A stretch of DNA of 64,000 nucleotides from Vogesella oryzae (GCF_902829295.1 NZ_CADEPL010000055.1:104395-168394), one strand, 5' to 3'. Shown: positions 19,203 through 29,642, counted from the stretch's first letter. Notes: generated by a model not told the origin, from the letters alone. Numbers and translations are program-made.

Positions 19203-20081
19203 ATGATGCAATTCACTGTTAAGCCTTGGCGGGTAGGGCGACTGTGCCATGTGTTGCTGCGGTTGATGCTGTTGCTGATGTCGACAGAGGCTATGGCCGT
19301 ACAGGCGTTGCACTACTTTCCAGCCGGCCCCATTTATGAATACCGCTGGAAAGTGCTGGAGCTTGCCTTGGCACATGCCAGTCTGGCCGATACGCCAACA
19401 TTGCTGCCGTTTGCCGAGGAGGCATCGCAGGATCGGGCTATGGCACTGCTGCAAGGTGGTGGCGGCATCGATGTGATTGCCTTGGGCGTCAATCGCGAGC
19501 GCGAGGCGCATATGTTGCCGGTAAAGATAGATATCAGCCAGGGCATGGTGGGTTATCGTGTGCTGATCATCCGTTCGGCGACGCAGGAACAGTTCCAGCG
19601 GGTAGGCTTGGCTGAACTGCGCATGCTGAAGTTCGGGCTTAACGAAGCTTGGGCGGACGTGCCGATCATGGAGGCTAACGGTTTGCACGTCGTGAAGGCA
19701 TCCGGGTACGAAAACCTGTTCACCATGCTGGCTGCCGGCAGGTTTGACGCTTTCCCGCGTGGGCTCAACGAAGCTGCGCGCGAGCTGCGGCAGCGTCGGC
19801 TGCAATTTCCGCAGCTGGTGCTGGAGCCATCTCTGGCGCTGTATTTCCCGTATCCGATTTATTTCTGGGTACGCAAGGATAATCTGGCACTGGCGCAGAC
19901 CATCGAGCGCGGACTGAAGTTGGCTCTGGCCGATGGTTCCATGCGACGTCTGTTCGAACGCTACTACGCGAAGGAGATTGCCGAGTTGCGTGCCCACCCG
20001 CGGCGCGTGTTCCAGCTGGGCAACCCGGTGTTGCCGGAAGGCGAGCCATTGCCTGATACCAGCTGGTGGTGGCGGCACTGA
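19203..20081 (+). CDS. Periplasmic substrate-binding protein, SBP family 3-like
   Basis: 292-residue exported protein. A signal sequence (RLCHVLLRLMLLLMSTEAMA) appears to be cleaved after AMA near residue 32. The mature part has features of a type-3 solute-binding fold (DGSMRRLFERYYAKEI near the C-terminus, typical of amino-acid binding family members). No ABC permease or ATPase is adjacent, so it may be a free-standing sensor or orphan binding protein. The start is one of two adjacent ATGs with only a weak ribosome-binding site. The ligand is unknown. Confidence 0.75.
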   Translation: MMQFTVKPWRVGRLCHVLLRLMLLLMSTEAMAVQALHYFPAGPIYEYRWKVLELALAHASLADTPTLLPFAEEASQDRAMALLQGGGGIDVIALGVNREREAHMLPVKIDISQGMVGYRVLIIRSATQEQFQRVGLAELRMLKFGLNEAWADVPIMEANGLHVVKASGYENLFTMLAAGRFDAFPRGLNEAARELRQRRLQFPQLVLEPSLALYFPYPIYFWVRKDNLALAQTIERGLKLALADGSMRRLFERYYAKEIAELRAHPRRVFQLGNPVLPEGEPLPDTSWWWRH

Positions 20082-20086
20082 TTCGT

Positions 20087-20833
20087 TCAGGGGTTAATAC
20101 CGGCCTGTTGCAACGTGCTGGTGATGATTTTGTTGCTTTCACCATTGGCATTCATCTGCAGTAGGGTTTGCCGCAGGCTGTGTATTAGCTTTGGACGTGT
20201 GCCGCGGCTTGCTGCCAGATAGAGCGTGTAGCGCTTCAGCAAAGGGCCACGCTGCAGGCTGTCAGTTGCCATACCTTGTTGCTGAAGCAGGAACTGCAGC
20301 GAAGGCGAGGACTGAGCCAGGTAATCAATGCTGCCGTTGTGTACTAGCCGCAGGCAATCGGCGTAACTGCTGGCGATGATCAAGCGCGAAGTTTTGAAGC
20401 CGGTCTCGCGGATGCTTTCCTCACTGGCGTCTTGCTGAACAGTGCAGATGCTGCAGCAATCGCGAATCTGATCGATGGTCTGCTGGCTGCGCCCGGTTTT
20501 GTGCCATAGATAGACGCTGTCTTGTCCAAGCTGCGCGACCCAGATAAACCGTGACTCCCTGCTTGGCGTTCTGGCTAGTGCGAACACCAGTGTATCTGGC
20601 CGCAACGCGGTCTGAGCCAGGCTGCGAGACCACGGATAGACATGGATTTCACTTGGCAGATGGTTGCGCAGCAATGCGGTACGAATCACGCGCGCGTAGG
20701 CGCCGTTGGCGATCTGCGCGTCGCGCAGGGTGCTATAGGGCGGCCAGTTTTCGGTCACGGTAAGCAATGGGCTTGCTGCTGCCGCAGCGGCTAGCGGCAG
20801 CAGCAAGCCGAAAAGCATGAAATTCGCACGCAT
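20087..20833 (-). CDS. Periplasmic substrate-binding protein, SBP family 3-like
   Basis: 248-residue exported protein with an N-terminal signal (MLFGLLLPLAAAAAASP), then LTVTENWPPYST, the usual opening of polar-amino-acid-type binding domains. A Cys-Cys pair and a further Cys (RDCCSICTV) near the middle are unusual. It is convergent with the previous binding protein, five bases apart, and has no transporter genes next to it. The start at 20833 follows GAGGTACTCC. Function is limited to ligand binding by family; the ligand is unknown. Confidence 0.75.
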   Translation of the reverse strand: MRANFMLFGLLLPLAAAAAASPLLTVTENWPPYSTLRDAQIANGAYARVIRTALLRNHLPSEIHVYPWSRSLAQTALRPDTLVFALARTPSRESRFIWVAQLGQDSVYLWHKTGRSQQTIDQIRDCCSICTVQQDASEESIRETGFKTSRLIIASSYADCLRLVHNGSIDYLAQSSPSLQFLLQQQGMATDSLQRGPLLKRYTLYLAASRGTRPKLIHSLRQTLLQMNANGESNKIITSTLQQAGINP

Positions 20834-20897
20834 GGAGTACCTCGGCAGGGGGGGCGCAGGGTTTCTTTTAGTGTGGTCTACCGACGGCAACAGGCAA

Positions 20898-20924
20898 GAA
20901 AAACGGCTACCCGTGGGTAGCCGT
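20898..20924 (-). terminator. Terminator of alaS
   Basis: ACGGCTACCC-GT-GGGTAGCCGT; read on the minus strand, the stem is followed by a U-rich run (TTTTTC). A GGTTGGCCGCA word (20939-20949) lies between it and the alaS stop. Confidence 0.85.
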
Positions 20925-20952
20925 CTAGCGATGAGGTAGGTTGGCCGCAGCC

Positions 20953-23583
20953 TTACTTGGTTGCTACCCAGTCGCGGGTGCTGGCCAGTGCCGTGGTCAG
21001 GTTTTCCGGCTGGGTGCCGCCGGCTTGGGCCATGTCCGGGCGGCCGCCGCCTTTGCCGCCGACTTGCTGCGCCACGTGGTTAACCAGTTCGCCGGCCTTG
21101 AAGCGGCCAGTCAGGTCTTTGGTAACGCCGGCAATCAGCGCCACCTTGCCATCGGCCTTGCTACCCAGCACGATCAGTGCCGAGCCCAGCTTGTCCTTCA
21201 GCTTGTCCAACGTGTCGCGCAGGGTGGCGTTATCGGCGCCTTCCAGTTCGGCAGCCAGCAGTTTCACGCCATTCACTTCTACCGCCTGCTCGGCCAGGCT
21301 GTCACCGGCCGATGCTGCCAGCTTGGCTTTCAGTGCTGCCAGTTCCTTCTCCAGCGCCTTCAGGTCGCCCTGCAGGTTGCCGATCTTGGCCAGCACTTCG
21401 TCGTTGCTCTGCGCCTTCAGGTTGGCCACAGCGGCTTTCAGCAGGCTGTCCTGCGCCTGGACATAGGCCACAGCGCCTTCGCCGGTAACGGCTTCGATAC
21501 GACGCACACCTGCAGCTACACCACCTTCGGACACGATCTTGAAGAAGCCGATATCACCAGTGCGGTTCACGTGGGTGCCGCCGCACAGTTCAGCAGAGAA
21601 GTCGCCCATGGTCAGTACGCGCACTTCGTCGCCGTATTTCTCGCCGAACAGTGCCATGGCACCGGCACGCACGGCGTCATCGAAGGCCATCACGCGGGCG
21701 CTGACTTCGTAGTTGGCCGCAACCACGTGGTTTACCACGCGCTCGATTTCGGCAATTTCCTCGGCAGATACCGGCTGGCCGTGGGCAAAGTCGAAGCGGG
21801 TGCGCTCGGCATTCACCAGCGAGCCCTTCTGCGCCACGTGGCTGCCCAGCACCTTGCGCAGCGCCGCGTGCAGCAGGTGAGTGGCGGAGTGGTTGCGCGC
21901 GGTGGCCTGGCGCTTGTGCAGGTCGATGGTGGCCTGCACGGTGTCGCCCACGCTCAGGCTGCCGCGAGCCAGGCGGCCGGTGTGGCCGAATACCGCGGAC
22001 TTGATCTTCTGGGTGTCGGCCACGTCGAACAGCGCGCCCACGCCGCCGGCGGTGGAAATCTCGCCCACGTCGCCAACCTGGCCGCCGCCCTCGGCGTAGA
22101 AGGCGGTGTTGTCCAGTACCACGATGCCGTCATCGCCGGCATTCAGGGTGCTCACCGGTTCGGTGCCCTTGTACAGCGCGATTACCTTGGCATCGACGCT
22201 GCTGCTGCCATAGCCGTGGAAGGTGGTGTCGGCACCGTCGTAGCTGACATTGCCTGCCACCTTGAAAGCGGAAGCGGCACGTGCACGGGTACGCTGCTCT
22301 TCCATGGCGCGTTCGAAGCCTTCCAGATCCACTTCGATATTGCGCTCGCGGCAGATGTCGGCGGTGAGGTCCACCGGGAAGCCGTAGGTGTCGTACAGCT
22401 TGAATACGGTATCGCCGTCCATGGCGGTCTTGCCGCCGGCCAGTGCGGCATCCACCAGCGCCATGCCGGTGTCCAGGGGTTCGGCGAACTTGATTTCTTC
22501 CTGGCGCCGTGCGTCCTCGATCACGGCCTGTTGCTGGCGCAGCTCGGGGTAGGCATCGCCCATCTCGGTAACCAGATCGGCCACGATCTTGTGGAAGAAC
22601 AGGCCTTTCTGGCCCAGCTTGTAACCGTGGCGGATCGCACGGCGGGCAATGCGGCGCAGCACGTAGCCACGGCCGTCGCTGGACGGCAGGATGCCGTCGG
22701 CGATCATGAACGAGCAGGCGCGGATGTGGTCGGCGATCACTTTCAGCGACGGCACGTCCTGGCTGTACGGCACGCCGGTTTCGCGCGCAGCTGCGCGTAC
22801 CAGGCAGGCCAGGCCGTCGGTTTCGTAGTTGGAATGCACGCCCTGCAGTACGGTGGACAGTCGCTCCAGGCCCATGCCGGTATCCACGGATGGTTTCGGC
22901 AGCGGATGCAGGGTGCCGGTTTCATCGCGGTTGAACTGCATGAACACGTTGTTCCAGATTTCCATGAAGCGGTCGCCGTCTTCATCCGGGCTGCCCGGAG
23001 GGCCGCCGGCAACGGAGGGGCCGTGGTCGTAGAAAATCTCGGTACACGGGCCGCAGGGGCCGGTGTCGCCCATGGTCCAGAAATTGTCGGAGGCGTACGG
23101 TGCGCCTTTGTTGTCGCCGATACGGATGATTTTTTCTGCAGGCAGGCCGACGGTCTTGTGCCAGATGTCGTATGCCTCGTCATCGCTGGCATAGACCGTT
23201 ACCAGCAGCTTGTCCTTCGGCAGGTTCAGCCACTGCTCGCCGGTCAGGAACTCCCAGGCGTAGGTAATGGCATCGTGCTTGAAATAGTCGCCAAAGCTGA
23301 AGTTGCCCAGCATTTCGAAAAAAGTGTGATGGCGCGCTGTATAGCCAACGTTTTCCAGGTCATTGTGCTTGCCACCGGCGCGCAGGCATTTCTGACTGGT
23401 GGTAGCGCGGGTGTAATCGCGCTTTTCGAAGCCGAGGAATACGTCCTTGAACTGCACCATGCCGGCGACAGTGAACATCAAAGTCGGGTCGTTGCCCGGA
23501 ATCAGACTGCTGGATGCCACCACCTGGTGGCCCTTGCCGGCAAAAAAGCCGAGAAACTTCTGGCGAATTTCTGAGTTTTTCAT
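20953..23583 (-). CDS. alaS: Alanyl-tRNA synthetase
   Basis: 876-residue class II synthetase charging tRNA-Ala. The N-terminus ([17 protein letters not shown]) and aminoacylation domain ([15 protein letters not shown]) are followed by the editing domain with [11 protein letters not shown] and CGGTHV zinc ligands. A C-terminal coiled-coil/DHHA1 region with [15 protein letters not shown] completes the full family length. It lies downstream of recA-recX, a conserved order, separated from recX by a palindrome. The opposite strand also has a very long open frame, which is a shadow of this gene. Confidence 0.98.
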   Translation of the reverse strand: MKNSEIRQKFLGFFAGKGHQVVASSSLIPGNDPTLMFTVAGMVQFKDVFLGFEKRDYTRATTSQKCLRAGGKHNDLENVGYTARHHTFFEMLGNFSFGDYFKHDAITYAWEFLTGEQWLNLPKDKLLVTVYASDDEAYDIWHKTVGLPAEKIIRIGDNKGAPYASDNFWTMGDTGPCGPCTEIFYDHGPSVAGGPPGSPDEDGDRFMEIWNNVFMQFNRDETGTLHPLPKPSVDTGMGLERLSTVLQGVHSNYETDGLACLVRAAARETGVPYSQDVPSLKVIADHIRACSFMIADGILPSSDGRGYVLRRIARRAIRHGYKLGQKGLFFHKIVADLVTEMGDAYPELRQQQAVIEDARRQEEIKFAEPLDTGMALVDAALAGGKTAMDGDTVFKLYDTYGFPVDLTADICRERNIEVDLEGFERAMEEQRTRARAASAFKVAGNVSYDGADTTFHGYGSSSVDAKVIALYKGTEPVSTLNAGDDGIVVLDNTAFYAEGGGQVGDVGEISTAGGVGALFDVADTQKIKSAVFGHTGRLARGSLSVGDTVQATIDLHKRQATARNHSATHLLHAALRKVLGSHVAQKGSLVNAERTRFDFAHGQPVSAEEIAEIERVVNHVVAANYEVSARVMAFDDAVRAGAMALFGEKYGDEVRVLTMGDFSAELCGGTHVNRTGDIGFFKIVSEGGVAAGVRRIEAVTGEGAVAYVQAQDSLLKAAVANLKAQSNDEVLAKIGNLQGDLKALEKELAALKAKLAASAGDSLAEQAVEVNGVKLLAAELEGADNATLRDTLDKLKDKLGSALIVLGSKADGKVALIAGVTKDLTGRFKAGELVNHVAQQVGGKGGGRPDMAQAGGTQPENLTTALASTRDWVATK

Positions 23584-23667
23584 GGTTTATCTGTGGGTTC
23601 CGCTATCGTTGGCTTTGCGCGCCCTTGCTTGGCAGCGGTGGGCGGAAAGAATTCGGTTCGATTGTGG

Positions 23668-23695
23668 CAACCCTTGCCAGTGCTGGCAAGGGTTG
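23668..23695. repeat. 28-base inverted repeat between recX and alaS
   Basis: CAACCCTTGCCAG-TG-CTGGCAAGGGTTG, a perfect 13-bp stem with a 2-base centre and no T-run on either strand. It could be a weak terminator or attenuator in the recX-alaS gap, or a protein-binding site. Confidence 0.7.
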
Positions 23696-23731
23696 TGACG
23701 GCGATGGTGCGGCCAACTTTGTTGCGACGCG

Positions 23732-24187
23732 TTATTCGCCGTCCGCAAAGTCGTCGCTGCCGGCGATGACCTGGCGGATGATGTCCATGCCGAAGCCGCG
23801 GCCGGCGAGAAAGCGCATCTGCTTGGCGCGCTCGGCGGCATCGGCCGGTGGTTGGCCGAATTTCTTGCGCCATTGCTCGCGGGCAGTGGCCAGTTCGTCC
23901 TGGCCGGACAGGGCGTCGCGGATGGTGTCGCGGTCGATGCCGCGCTCGCGCATTTCCATCTCGATGCGGCGGTTGCCGTATTTGCGGCTGCGGCTGCTGG
24001 CGAACTGCTCGGCAAAGCGGCTATCGGATTGCCAGCGGTTGGCGGCCAACTCGTCGAGCAGTGCTTCCAGCTCCTCGGCGCTGTCGGCAAACGGCGCGAG
24101 CCGCCGCTTCAGTTCCAGCCGCGAATACTCGCGACGGGACAGAAGATCGACGGCTCGTGCCTTGAGGCTTTTGCCTGTCTCTGCCAT
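23732..24187 (-). CDS. recX: Regulatory protein RecX
   Basis: 151-residue RecX, which binds RecA filaments and limits recombinase activity. It has the three tandem helical repeats of the family, with LLSRREYSRLELKRRL and RWQSDSRFAEQF as recognisable blocks. Its ATG shares one base with the recA stop, so it is translated from the recA message. Length is typical for betaproteobacteria. Confidence 0.94.
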   Translation of the reverse strand: MAETGKSLKARAVDLLSRREYSRLELKRRLAPFADSAEELEALLDELAANRWQSDSRFAEQFASSRSRKYGNRRIEMEMRERGIDRDTIRDALSGQDELATAREQWRKKFGQPPADAAERAKQMRFLAGRGFGMDIIRQVIAGSDDFADGE

Positions 24188-25245
24188 CAGGCGTCGAAGG
24201 TGTCGTCAATCAGCTCGTCCTCATCGTCGGGCTGACCTTCGGTGATTTCCACCTTCACACCCACAGCTTCACGGATCTTGCGCTCGATTTCCTGGGCGAT
24301 AGCCGGATTGTCACGCAGCCACACGCGGGTATTGTCCTTGCCCTGGCCGATTTTCTGGCCGTTGTAGCTGTACCAGGCGCCGGACTTCTCGATGAAGCCG
24401 TGCTCTACGCCCAGCTCGACGATTTCGCCCTCGCGGCTGATGCCTTCGCCGTACAGGATGTCGAAAGAGGCTTGCTTGAACGGCGGCGATACCTTGTTCT
24501 TCACCACTTTGACGCGAGTCTCGTTGCCGATGATCTCTTCGCCTTTCTTGATGCCGCCGATACGGCGGATGTCCATGCGTACGGAGGAGTAGAACTTCAG
24601 GGCATTGCCGCCGGTGGTGGTTTCCGGGCTGCCGAACATCACGCCGATCTTCATGCGGATCTGGTTGATGAAGATCACCAGGGTGTTGGTACGCTTGATG
24701 TTGCCGGTGAGTTTGCGCAGTGCCTGGCTCATCAGGCGAGCGTGCAGGCCAACGTGGTTGTCGCCCATTTCGCCTTCGATTTCGGCTTTCGGTACCAGTG
24801 CGGCCACCGAGTCCACCACGATGACGTCGACGCCGCCGGAGCGCACCAGCATATCGGCGATTTCCAGTGCCTGTTCACCGGTGTCCGGTTGCGAGATCAG
24901 CAGCTGCTCTACCGATACGCCCAGTTTCTGCGCGTATTGCGGGTCCAGTGCGTTTTCCGCGTCGATGTAGGCGCAGGTACCGCCCAGTTTCTGCGCTTCG
25001 GCGACTACCTGCAGACACAGCGTGGTTTTACCGGAAGATTCCGGACCGTAAATCTCGACAACACGGCCACGGGGCAGACCGCCGACACCCAGTGCCAGGT
25101 CGAGGCCGAGCGAACCGGTGCTGATCACCTGCAGGTTTTCGGTGATCTGGTTGTCGCTCATGCGCATGATCGAGCCTTTACCGAACTGCTTCTCGATCTG
25201 TGCCAGGGCCGCGGCTAGGGCTTTGCTCTTGTCTTCGGCTGCCAT
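24187..25245 (-). CDS. recA: Recombinase A
   Basis: 352-residue RecA, the strand-exchange protein and SOS co-protease. Walker A is GPESSGKTT; Walker B lies in [10 protein letters not shown]; the L2-region [12 protein letters not shown] is intact, and the acidic tail [13 protein letters not shown] is present. The ATG at 25245 has GGAG eight bases upstream; a TTG five codons earlier is less likely. No CTGT-N8-ACAG type SOS box is evident in the 246-base upstream gap. It leads recA-recX(-alaS). Confidence 0.98.
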   Translation of the reverse strand: MAAEDKSKALAAALAQIEKQFGKGSIMRMSDNQITENLQVISTGSLGLDLALGVGGLPRGRVVEIYGPESSGKTTLCLQVVAEAQKLGGTCAYIDAENALDPQYAQKLGVSVEQLLISQPDTGEQALEIADMLVRSGGVDVIVVDSVAALVPKAEIEGEMGDNHVGLHARLMSQALRKLTGNIKRTNTLVIFINQIRMKIGVMFGSPETTTGGNALKFYSSVRMDIRRIGGIKKGEEIIGNETRVKVVKNKVSPPFKQASFDILYGEGISREGEIVELGVEHGFIEKSGAWYSYNGQKIGQGKDNTRVWLRDNPAIAQEIERKIREAVGVKVEITEGQPDDEDELIDDTFDA

Positions 25246-25491
25246 GCTTGCTCCATTCAATTCTAACTGGGGGTGTATCAGGAAAGTTTTTTGATTATGT
25301 ACGTTTTCATCTGGCGTGCCAAATAAAAATGCAAATCAACGATGTAAGTGCGCCACACATGCGGGCGGCAGGCGGTGAACCAATCGGCGGATTATCGCAC
25401 AAAACAGCATGCGGCCAAGCCGGTGCCGCCGGTGACTGACCGTGCAGGCAGGGGCTTTTGGGGATGGGGTAGCTGTGCAAGAATGCCGATT

Positions 25492-26517
25492 ATGCTGAAC
25501 GAACGCACGCAACATCTGCTGAAGGTCCTGGTCGAGCGGTATATCGCCGACGGCCAACCGGTGGCATCCAAAACGCTGGCGGCAGTTTCCGGTCTGGAGC
25601 TGTCGTCGGCTTCCATCCGCAATATGCTCGCCGACCTGGAGGAGCTGGGGCTGATTGCCTCACCGCACACTTCGGCGGGGCGGATTCCCACGCCGCGCGG
25701 TTACCGGATGTTTGTCGACCGGCTGCTCACCGTGCAGCAGTTGGCCGCGCCGACGCTGGCGGAGCTGAAAAGCGGCATCCAGCCGGACAGCCCGCAACGG
25801 GTGGTGCTGGCGGCGTCACAGATGCTGTCGGAGCTGACCCAGTTTGCCGGCGTGGTGATGACGCCGCAGCGCACCGATGCCGCCTTCCGGCAGGTGGAGT
25901 TCCTGCGTTTGTCCGAGCGCCGCATCCTGCTGATCCTGGTGACGCTGGATGGCGATGTGCAGAATCACCTGTTCCATACCGGCCGCGATTACACGCCGAG
26001 CGAGCTGGTGGAGGCTGCCAACTTCCTTAACCTGCATTACGCCGGCCAGCAGCTGGACAACGTGGCCAGCCGGGTGGAAACCGAGCTGCGCCAGTTGCAG
26101 GGCAATATTTCCGAGCTGATGGCCGCGGCGATCCAGTTCGGCCGCCAGGCGTTGCCCGGCGGCGACGATATCGTGATCCGCGGCGAGGGCCGCCTGCTTT
26201 CCGTTAGCGACTTCTCCAGCGATCTGTCGCGTCTGCGCGAGCTGTTCGACACCTTCCAGCGCAAGACCGAGCTACTGCAATTGCTGGAGCAGAGCCGGCG
26301 CGCTACCGGCGTCAACCTGTTCATCGGCGAAGAGTCTGGTGTCGTACCGCTGGACGATTGCAGCGTGGTGATTGCCCCCTACAAGCTGAACGGGCAGGTG
26401 GTCGGCACCCTGGGGGTGGTTGGCCCGACGCGCATGGCTTACGAGCGGGTCATCCCCATTGTCGACATCACCGCGCGGCTGGTATCCAGCGCGCTCAATT
26501 TCAATGAACAGCCGTAA
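25492..26517 (+). CDS. hrcA: Heat-inducible transcription repressor HrcA
   Basis: 341-residue HrcA, which represses groE/dnaK operons by binding CIRCE elements. It has an N-terminal winged-helix (LNERTQHLLKVLVERYIADG, SSASIRNMLADLEELGLI, SAGRIPTPRGYR) and the HrcA C-terminal domain with FIGEES and GPTRMAYERVIP. The start at 25492 matches the family; ATG 25483 would add three residues. No CIRCE repeat is seen directly upstream. The recA gene diverges across a 246-base gap. Confidence 0.94.
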   Translation: MLNERTQHLLKVLVERYIADGQPVASKTLAAVSGLELSSASIRNMLADLEELGLIASPHTSAGRIPTPRGYRMFVDRLLTVQQLAAPTLAELKSGIQPDSPQRVVLAASQMLSELTQFAGVVMTPQRTDAAFRQVEFLRLSERRILLILVTLDGDVQNHLFHTGRDYTPSELVEAANFLNLHYAGQQLDNVASRVETELRQLQGNISELMAAAIQFGRQALPGGDDIVIRGEGRLLSVSDFSSDLSRLRELFDTFQRKTELLQLLEQSRRATGVNLFIGEESGVVPLDDCSVVIAPYKLNGQVVGTLGVVGPTRMAYERVIPIVDITARLVSSALNFNEQP

Positions 26518-26554
26518 GCCCGTCCGGGTTGCGGCCAACCTTCAGGAGATCTCC

Positions 26555-27598
26555 ATGCGAGCCTTGTGCCGTTTGGCCCTGGTGGCCATGCTGGCCTCCG
26601 TTACTGCCGCCCAGGCCGATGTCGGGCTGCTGATGCGCCCCGATGTGCAACGTTTCATTGACGAACAGGTGGCGCAGGGCGGCATCAGCCGTGCCGAAAT
26701 GGAAACCGTATTCGCCAATGTCGAGCCCAAGCCGAACATCATTGCCATCATGGATCGCCCGTCAACGGCGCGACCGTGGTTCCAGTTCCGCCCCAATTTC
26801 TACAACGAGCGCCTGCTGCAGGAAGGCGTGGCGTTCTGGCAGCAGAACGACGCACTGCTACAACGCGCCGCCACGCAATACAAGGTGGAGCCGGAAATCA
26901 TCGTCGCCATCATCGGCATCGAGACCCGCTATGGCCGCGTAACCGGTGGTTTCCGTCTTGCCGATGCGTTGAGTACGCTGGCGTTCGACTATCCGCGGCG
27001 TGCCGAATTTTTCCGTAGTGAATTGGCCGAATTTTTCCGGCTGGCACACAGCGAGAACATCAATGCGCTGAGCCTGAAGGGCAGCTATGCAGGCGCAATG
27101 GGCATGCCGCAATTCATGCCGTCCAGCTTCCGCAAGTGGGCGGTGGATTTCGACGGTGACGGCCATCGTGACATCTGGAACAACCCTGCCGATGCCATTG
27201 GCAGTGTGGCCAATTATTTCCAGTTGCATGGCTGGCTGGGGGGCGATGATGTAGTGGTGCCGGCCGAGGTGGTGCCGGGGCCGGCCATTGATGAGCTTGT
27301 CGCCGACAAGTTCAACCTGCACCTGACCGTCGCCGAACTCAAGGCCAAGGGCATCACGCCGCAGGCACCGGTGCGCGACGATGCGCTGGCGGTGCTGGTA
27401 CCGCTGGAAGTGGCGCCGGGCGAGACCCGCTACTGGCTGGGGCTGAACAATTTCTACACCATCACCCGCTACAACAAGAGCACGCTGTACGCGATGGTGA
27501 CGCACGAGCTGGCGGATGAAATCCGCAACCGCTACCTGGCGGCGCGCTACGCGCCAGCGGCAGCCGCGGCCAACCCCGAGGCCGCCGCCGGCAACTGA
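26555..27598 (+). CDS. mltB: Lytic murein transglycosylase B
   Basis: 347-residue exported lytic transglycosylase that cleaves peptidoglycan glycan strands. The signal peptide is MRALCRLALVAMLASVTAAQA, without a lipobox Cys, so it is soluble rather than lipid-anchored like E. coli MltB. The catalytic Glu123 lies in AIIGIETRYGR, and GSYAGAMGMPQFMPSSF is the family signature. The ATG follows AGGAGATCTCC. A TGCGGCCAACC word (26530-26540) lies in the short gap after hrcA. Confidence 0.92.
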   Translation: MRALCRLALVAMLASVTAAQADVGLLMRPDVQRFIDEQVAQGGISRAEMETVFANVEPKPNIIAIMDRPSTARPWFQFRPNFYNERLLQEGVAFWQQNDALLQRAATQYKVEPEIIVAIIGIETRYGRVTGGFRLADALSTLAFDYPRRAEFFRSELAEFFRLAHSENINALSLKGSYAGAMGMPQFMPSSFRKWAVDFDGDGHRDIWNNPADAIGSVANYFQLHGWLGGDDVVVPAEVVPGPAIDELVADKFNLHLTVAELKAKGITPQAPVRDDALAVLVPLEVAPGETRYWLGLNNFYTITRYNKSTLYAMVTHELADEIRNRYLAARYAPAAAAANPEAAAGN

Positions 27599-27665
27599 TC
27601 CGTGCCCGGCACTGGTGCAGCAGCCGGTGTCGGCGCTGGGGTAAAAACTGCTAGAATCGCCCGCT

Positions 27666-29636
27666 ATGACTTATCAAGTTCTCGCCCGCAAGTGGCGCCC
27701 CAAGCGCTTTGCCGATCTGGTCGGCCAGGAGCACGTGGTTCGTGCGCTGTCCAACGCCCTGCGCGAATCGCGGCTGCATCACGCCTACCTGCTGACCGGT
27801 ACCCGCGGCGTGGGCAAGACCACCATCGCCCGCATTCTGGCCAAGAGCCTGAACTGCGAGACCGGCACCGGCGCCGAACCGTGTGGCGAATGCCAGGCCT
27901 GCCGCCAGATCGACAGCGGCCGCTATGTCGACCTGCTGGAGATCGATGCCGCCTCCAACACCGGCATCGACAATATCCGCGAAGTGCTGGAGAACGCACA
28001 GTACGCGCCGACCATGGGCCGCTTCAAGGTGTACATCATCGATGAAGTGCACATGCTGTCGAAGAGTGCCTTCAACGCCATGCTGAAGACGCTGGAAGAG
28101 CCGCCGGCGCACGTCAAGTTCATCCTGGCCACCACCGACCCGCAGAAAGTGCCGGTCACGGTATTGTCGCGCTGCCTGCAATTCAGCCTGCGCAACATGA
28201 CGCCGCAACAGGTGGCCGGCCATCTCGCGCATGTGCTGGATGTCGAGGGTGTGGTGTACGAAGCGCCGGCGCTGGCACTGCTGGGCCGCGCTGCCGCCGG
28301 CTCGATGCGCGACGCACTGTCGCTGCTGGATCAGGCCATTGCCTACGGCGTAGGCGAAGTGCGCGAAGACGGTGTGCGCGCCATGCTGGGCGCGGTGGAC
28401 AAGCGCTACCTGTTTACGCTGCTGGATGCGCTGGCCGACGCCGATGGTGCGCGACTGATGGCGGAAGTGGAAACGTTGGCCGCACGCGGCATCGGTTTCG
28501 ACAATGCGCTGGCCGAGCTGTCCAGCGTGCTGCATCAGCTGGCGCTGGCGCAGAGCGTGCCGGAGGCCATCGCCGCCGACGAGCCGGAACGCGATGCGCT
28601 GTTTGCGCTGGCGCAGCGCATCGGCGCCGAAGACATCCAGCTGTACTACCAGATTGCCCTGCATGGCCGCCGCGACCTGGCGCTAGCACCGGACGAACAC
28701 GCCGGCTTCAGCATGACCATGCTGCGCATGCTGGCGTTCCACCCGCTGCATGCCGGTGACAGCACGCCACGGCCATTGCCGAGCGCGCGCCCGCAAGGCG
28801 TGCCGCCGCCGGCTCAGGAAGGAATGGCGGTGCCTGCTGGTGGCGCATCGCCGGTGAAGGCGCTGTTGGCGCAGATGAGCGGCAAGAGCGAGCGCAGCGT
28901 GCCGTCAGCCGACAAGGCGGCGGCGATCGAACCCGAACCAGAGCCCGCGCGGACGGCACCTACGCCGGTTGCCCCAGCCGTCTCGGTGGTGGCGTCCGCG
29001 CCCGTAGCACCGCCGGAAGCACCGTTGCCATGGGAGGAACAAGCGGTTGCTCCCGCTTCCGCACCTGTAGCGCCGCCAGTCGTTGCGCCGGTAGTGGTGC
29101 CTACCGTCGTGGTGGCGGAAGCCGACGAAGAAGACGAGCGCGAGCCGGAGCCGGAAGAGCTGCCCAGCTATCTGATGGATGAGGAAGCCGAGCTGGCGAC
29201 CTACGCGCAGGGTGACGTAACCGCGCCTTCGGGCTACGATACGCCGCCATTTGATGGCGATTGGTCGGCACTGATCACCATGCTCAGCGCCAAAATGGGT
29301 ACGGCGCGCATGCTGGCGCAGAATGCCGCGCTCAAATCCTGGGATGGCCATGTGTTCGAGCTGGCCGTGCCGGAAGCTTTCCGCAACCTGGCTGGTCCCG
29401 ATTACCAGAGCAAGTTGAAGGCGGTACTGGCTGCCCACTTCGGGAAGGAAGTGCAGCTGCGTGTCAGCGTCGAGACGCTGGACATGGAGACCCCTGCCAT
29501 GCGCGATGCCCGTTCGCGCCGCGAGCAGTTGGCCGTCGCCCGCCAACATATGGAAAACGATCCCCTGGTTCAGCAGCTGGTGCGCGAGATGGGCGCCATG
29601 CTGCTGGCCGAAACCATACAACCCGTTCAGGAGTAG
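27666..29636 (+). CDS. dnaX: DNA polymerase III subunits gamma/tau
   Basis: 656-residue clamp-loader ATPase. Domain I carries Walker A GTRGVGKTT, the zinc module CGECQACR, Walker B IIDEVHMLS and the SRC sensor LSRCLQFSL. A Pro/Ala/Val-rich linker (about residues 360-500) leads to the tau C-terminal domain that binds polymerase alpha. I see no A-rich slippery heptamer like the E. coli frameshift signal, so a short gamma form is not predicted from this mechanism. It is followed closely by ybaB and then recR, a conserved trio. Confidence 0.96.
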   Translation: MTYQVLARKWRPKRFADLVGQEHVVRALSNALRESRLHHAYLLTGTRGVGKTTIARILAKSLNCETGTGAEPCGECQACRQIDSGRYVDLLEIDAASNTGIDNIREVLENAQYAPTMGRFKVYIIDEVHMLSKSAFNAMLKTLEEPPAHVKFILATTDPQKVPVTVLSRCLQFSLRNMTPQQVAGHLAHVLDVEGVVYEAPALALLGRAAAGSMRDALSLLDQAIAYGVGEVREDGVRAMLGAVDKRYLFTLLDALADADGARLMAEVETLAARGIGFDNALAELSSVLHQLALAQSVPEAIAADEPERDALFALAQRIGAEDIQLYYQIALHGRRDLALAPDEHAGFSMTMLRMLAFHPLHAGDSTPRPLPSARPQGVPPPAQEGMAVPAGGASPVKALLAQMSGKSERSVPSADKAAAIEPEPEPARTAPTPVAPAVSVVASAPVAPPEAPLPWEEQAVAPASAPVAPPVVAPVVVPTVVVAEADEEDEREPEPEELPSYLMDEEAELATYAQGDVTAPSGYDTPPFDGDWSALITMLSAKMGTARMLAQNAALKSWDGHVFELAVPEAFRNLAGPDYQSKLKAVLAAHFGKEVQLRVSVETLDMETPAMRDARSRREQLAVARQHMENDPLVQQLVREMGAMLLAETIQPVQE

Positions 29637-29642
29637 CACACG

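Noticed and set aside
18770..19222. Open frame across the tRNA array with three repeats of LIAQLVERRTVNPQVAGSSPA
   Set aside because: It is the translation of the tRNA-Asn genes and spacers, a well-known false protein. The repeats mirror the tRNA repeats.
20941..23574. 877-residue open frame on the plus strand opposite alaS
   Set aside because: It is a GC-driven shadow of alaS; alaS has all family motifs and the antisense frame has none.
27666..29636. Programmed frameshift for a short gamma form of dnaX
   Set aside because: I could not find an A-rich slippery heptamer with a downstream hairpin.
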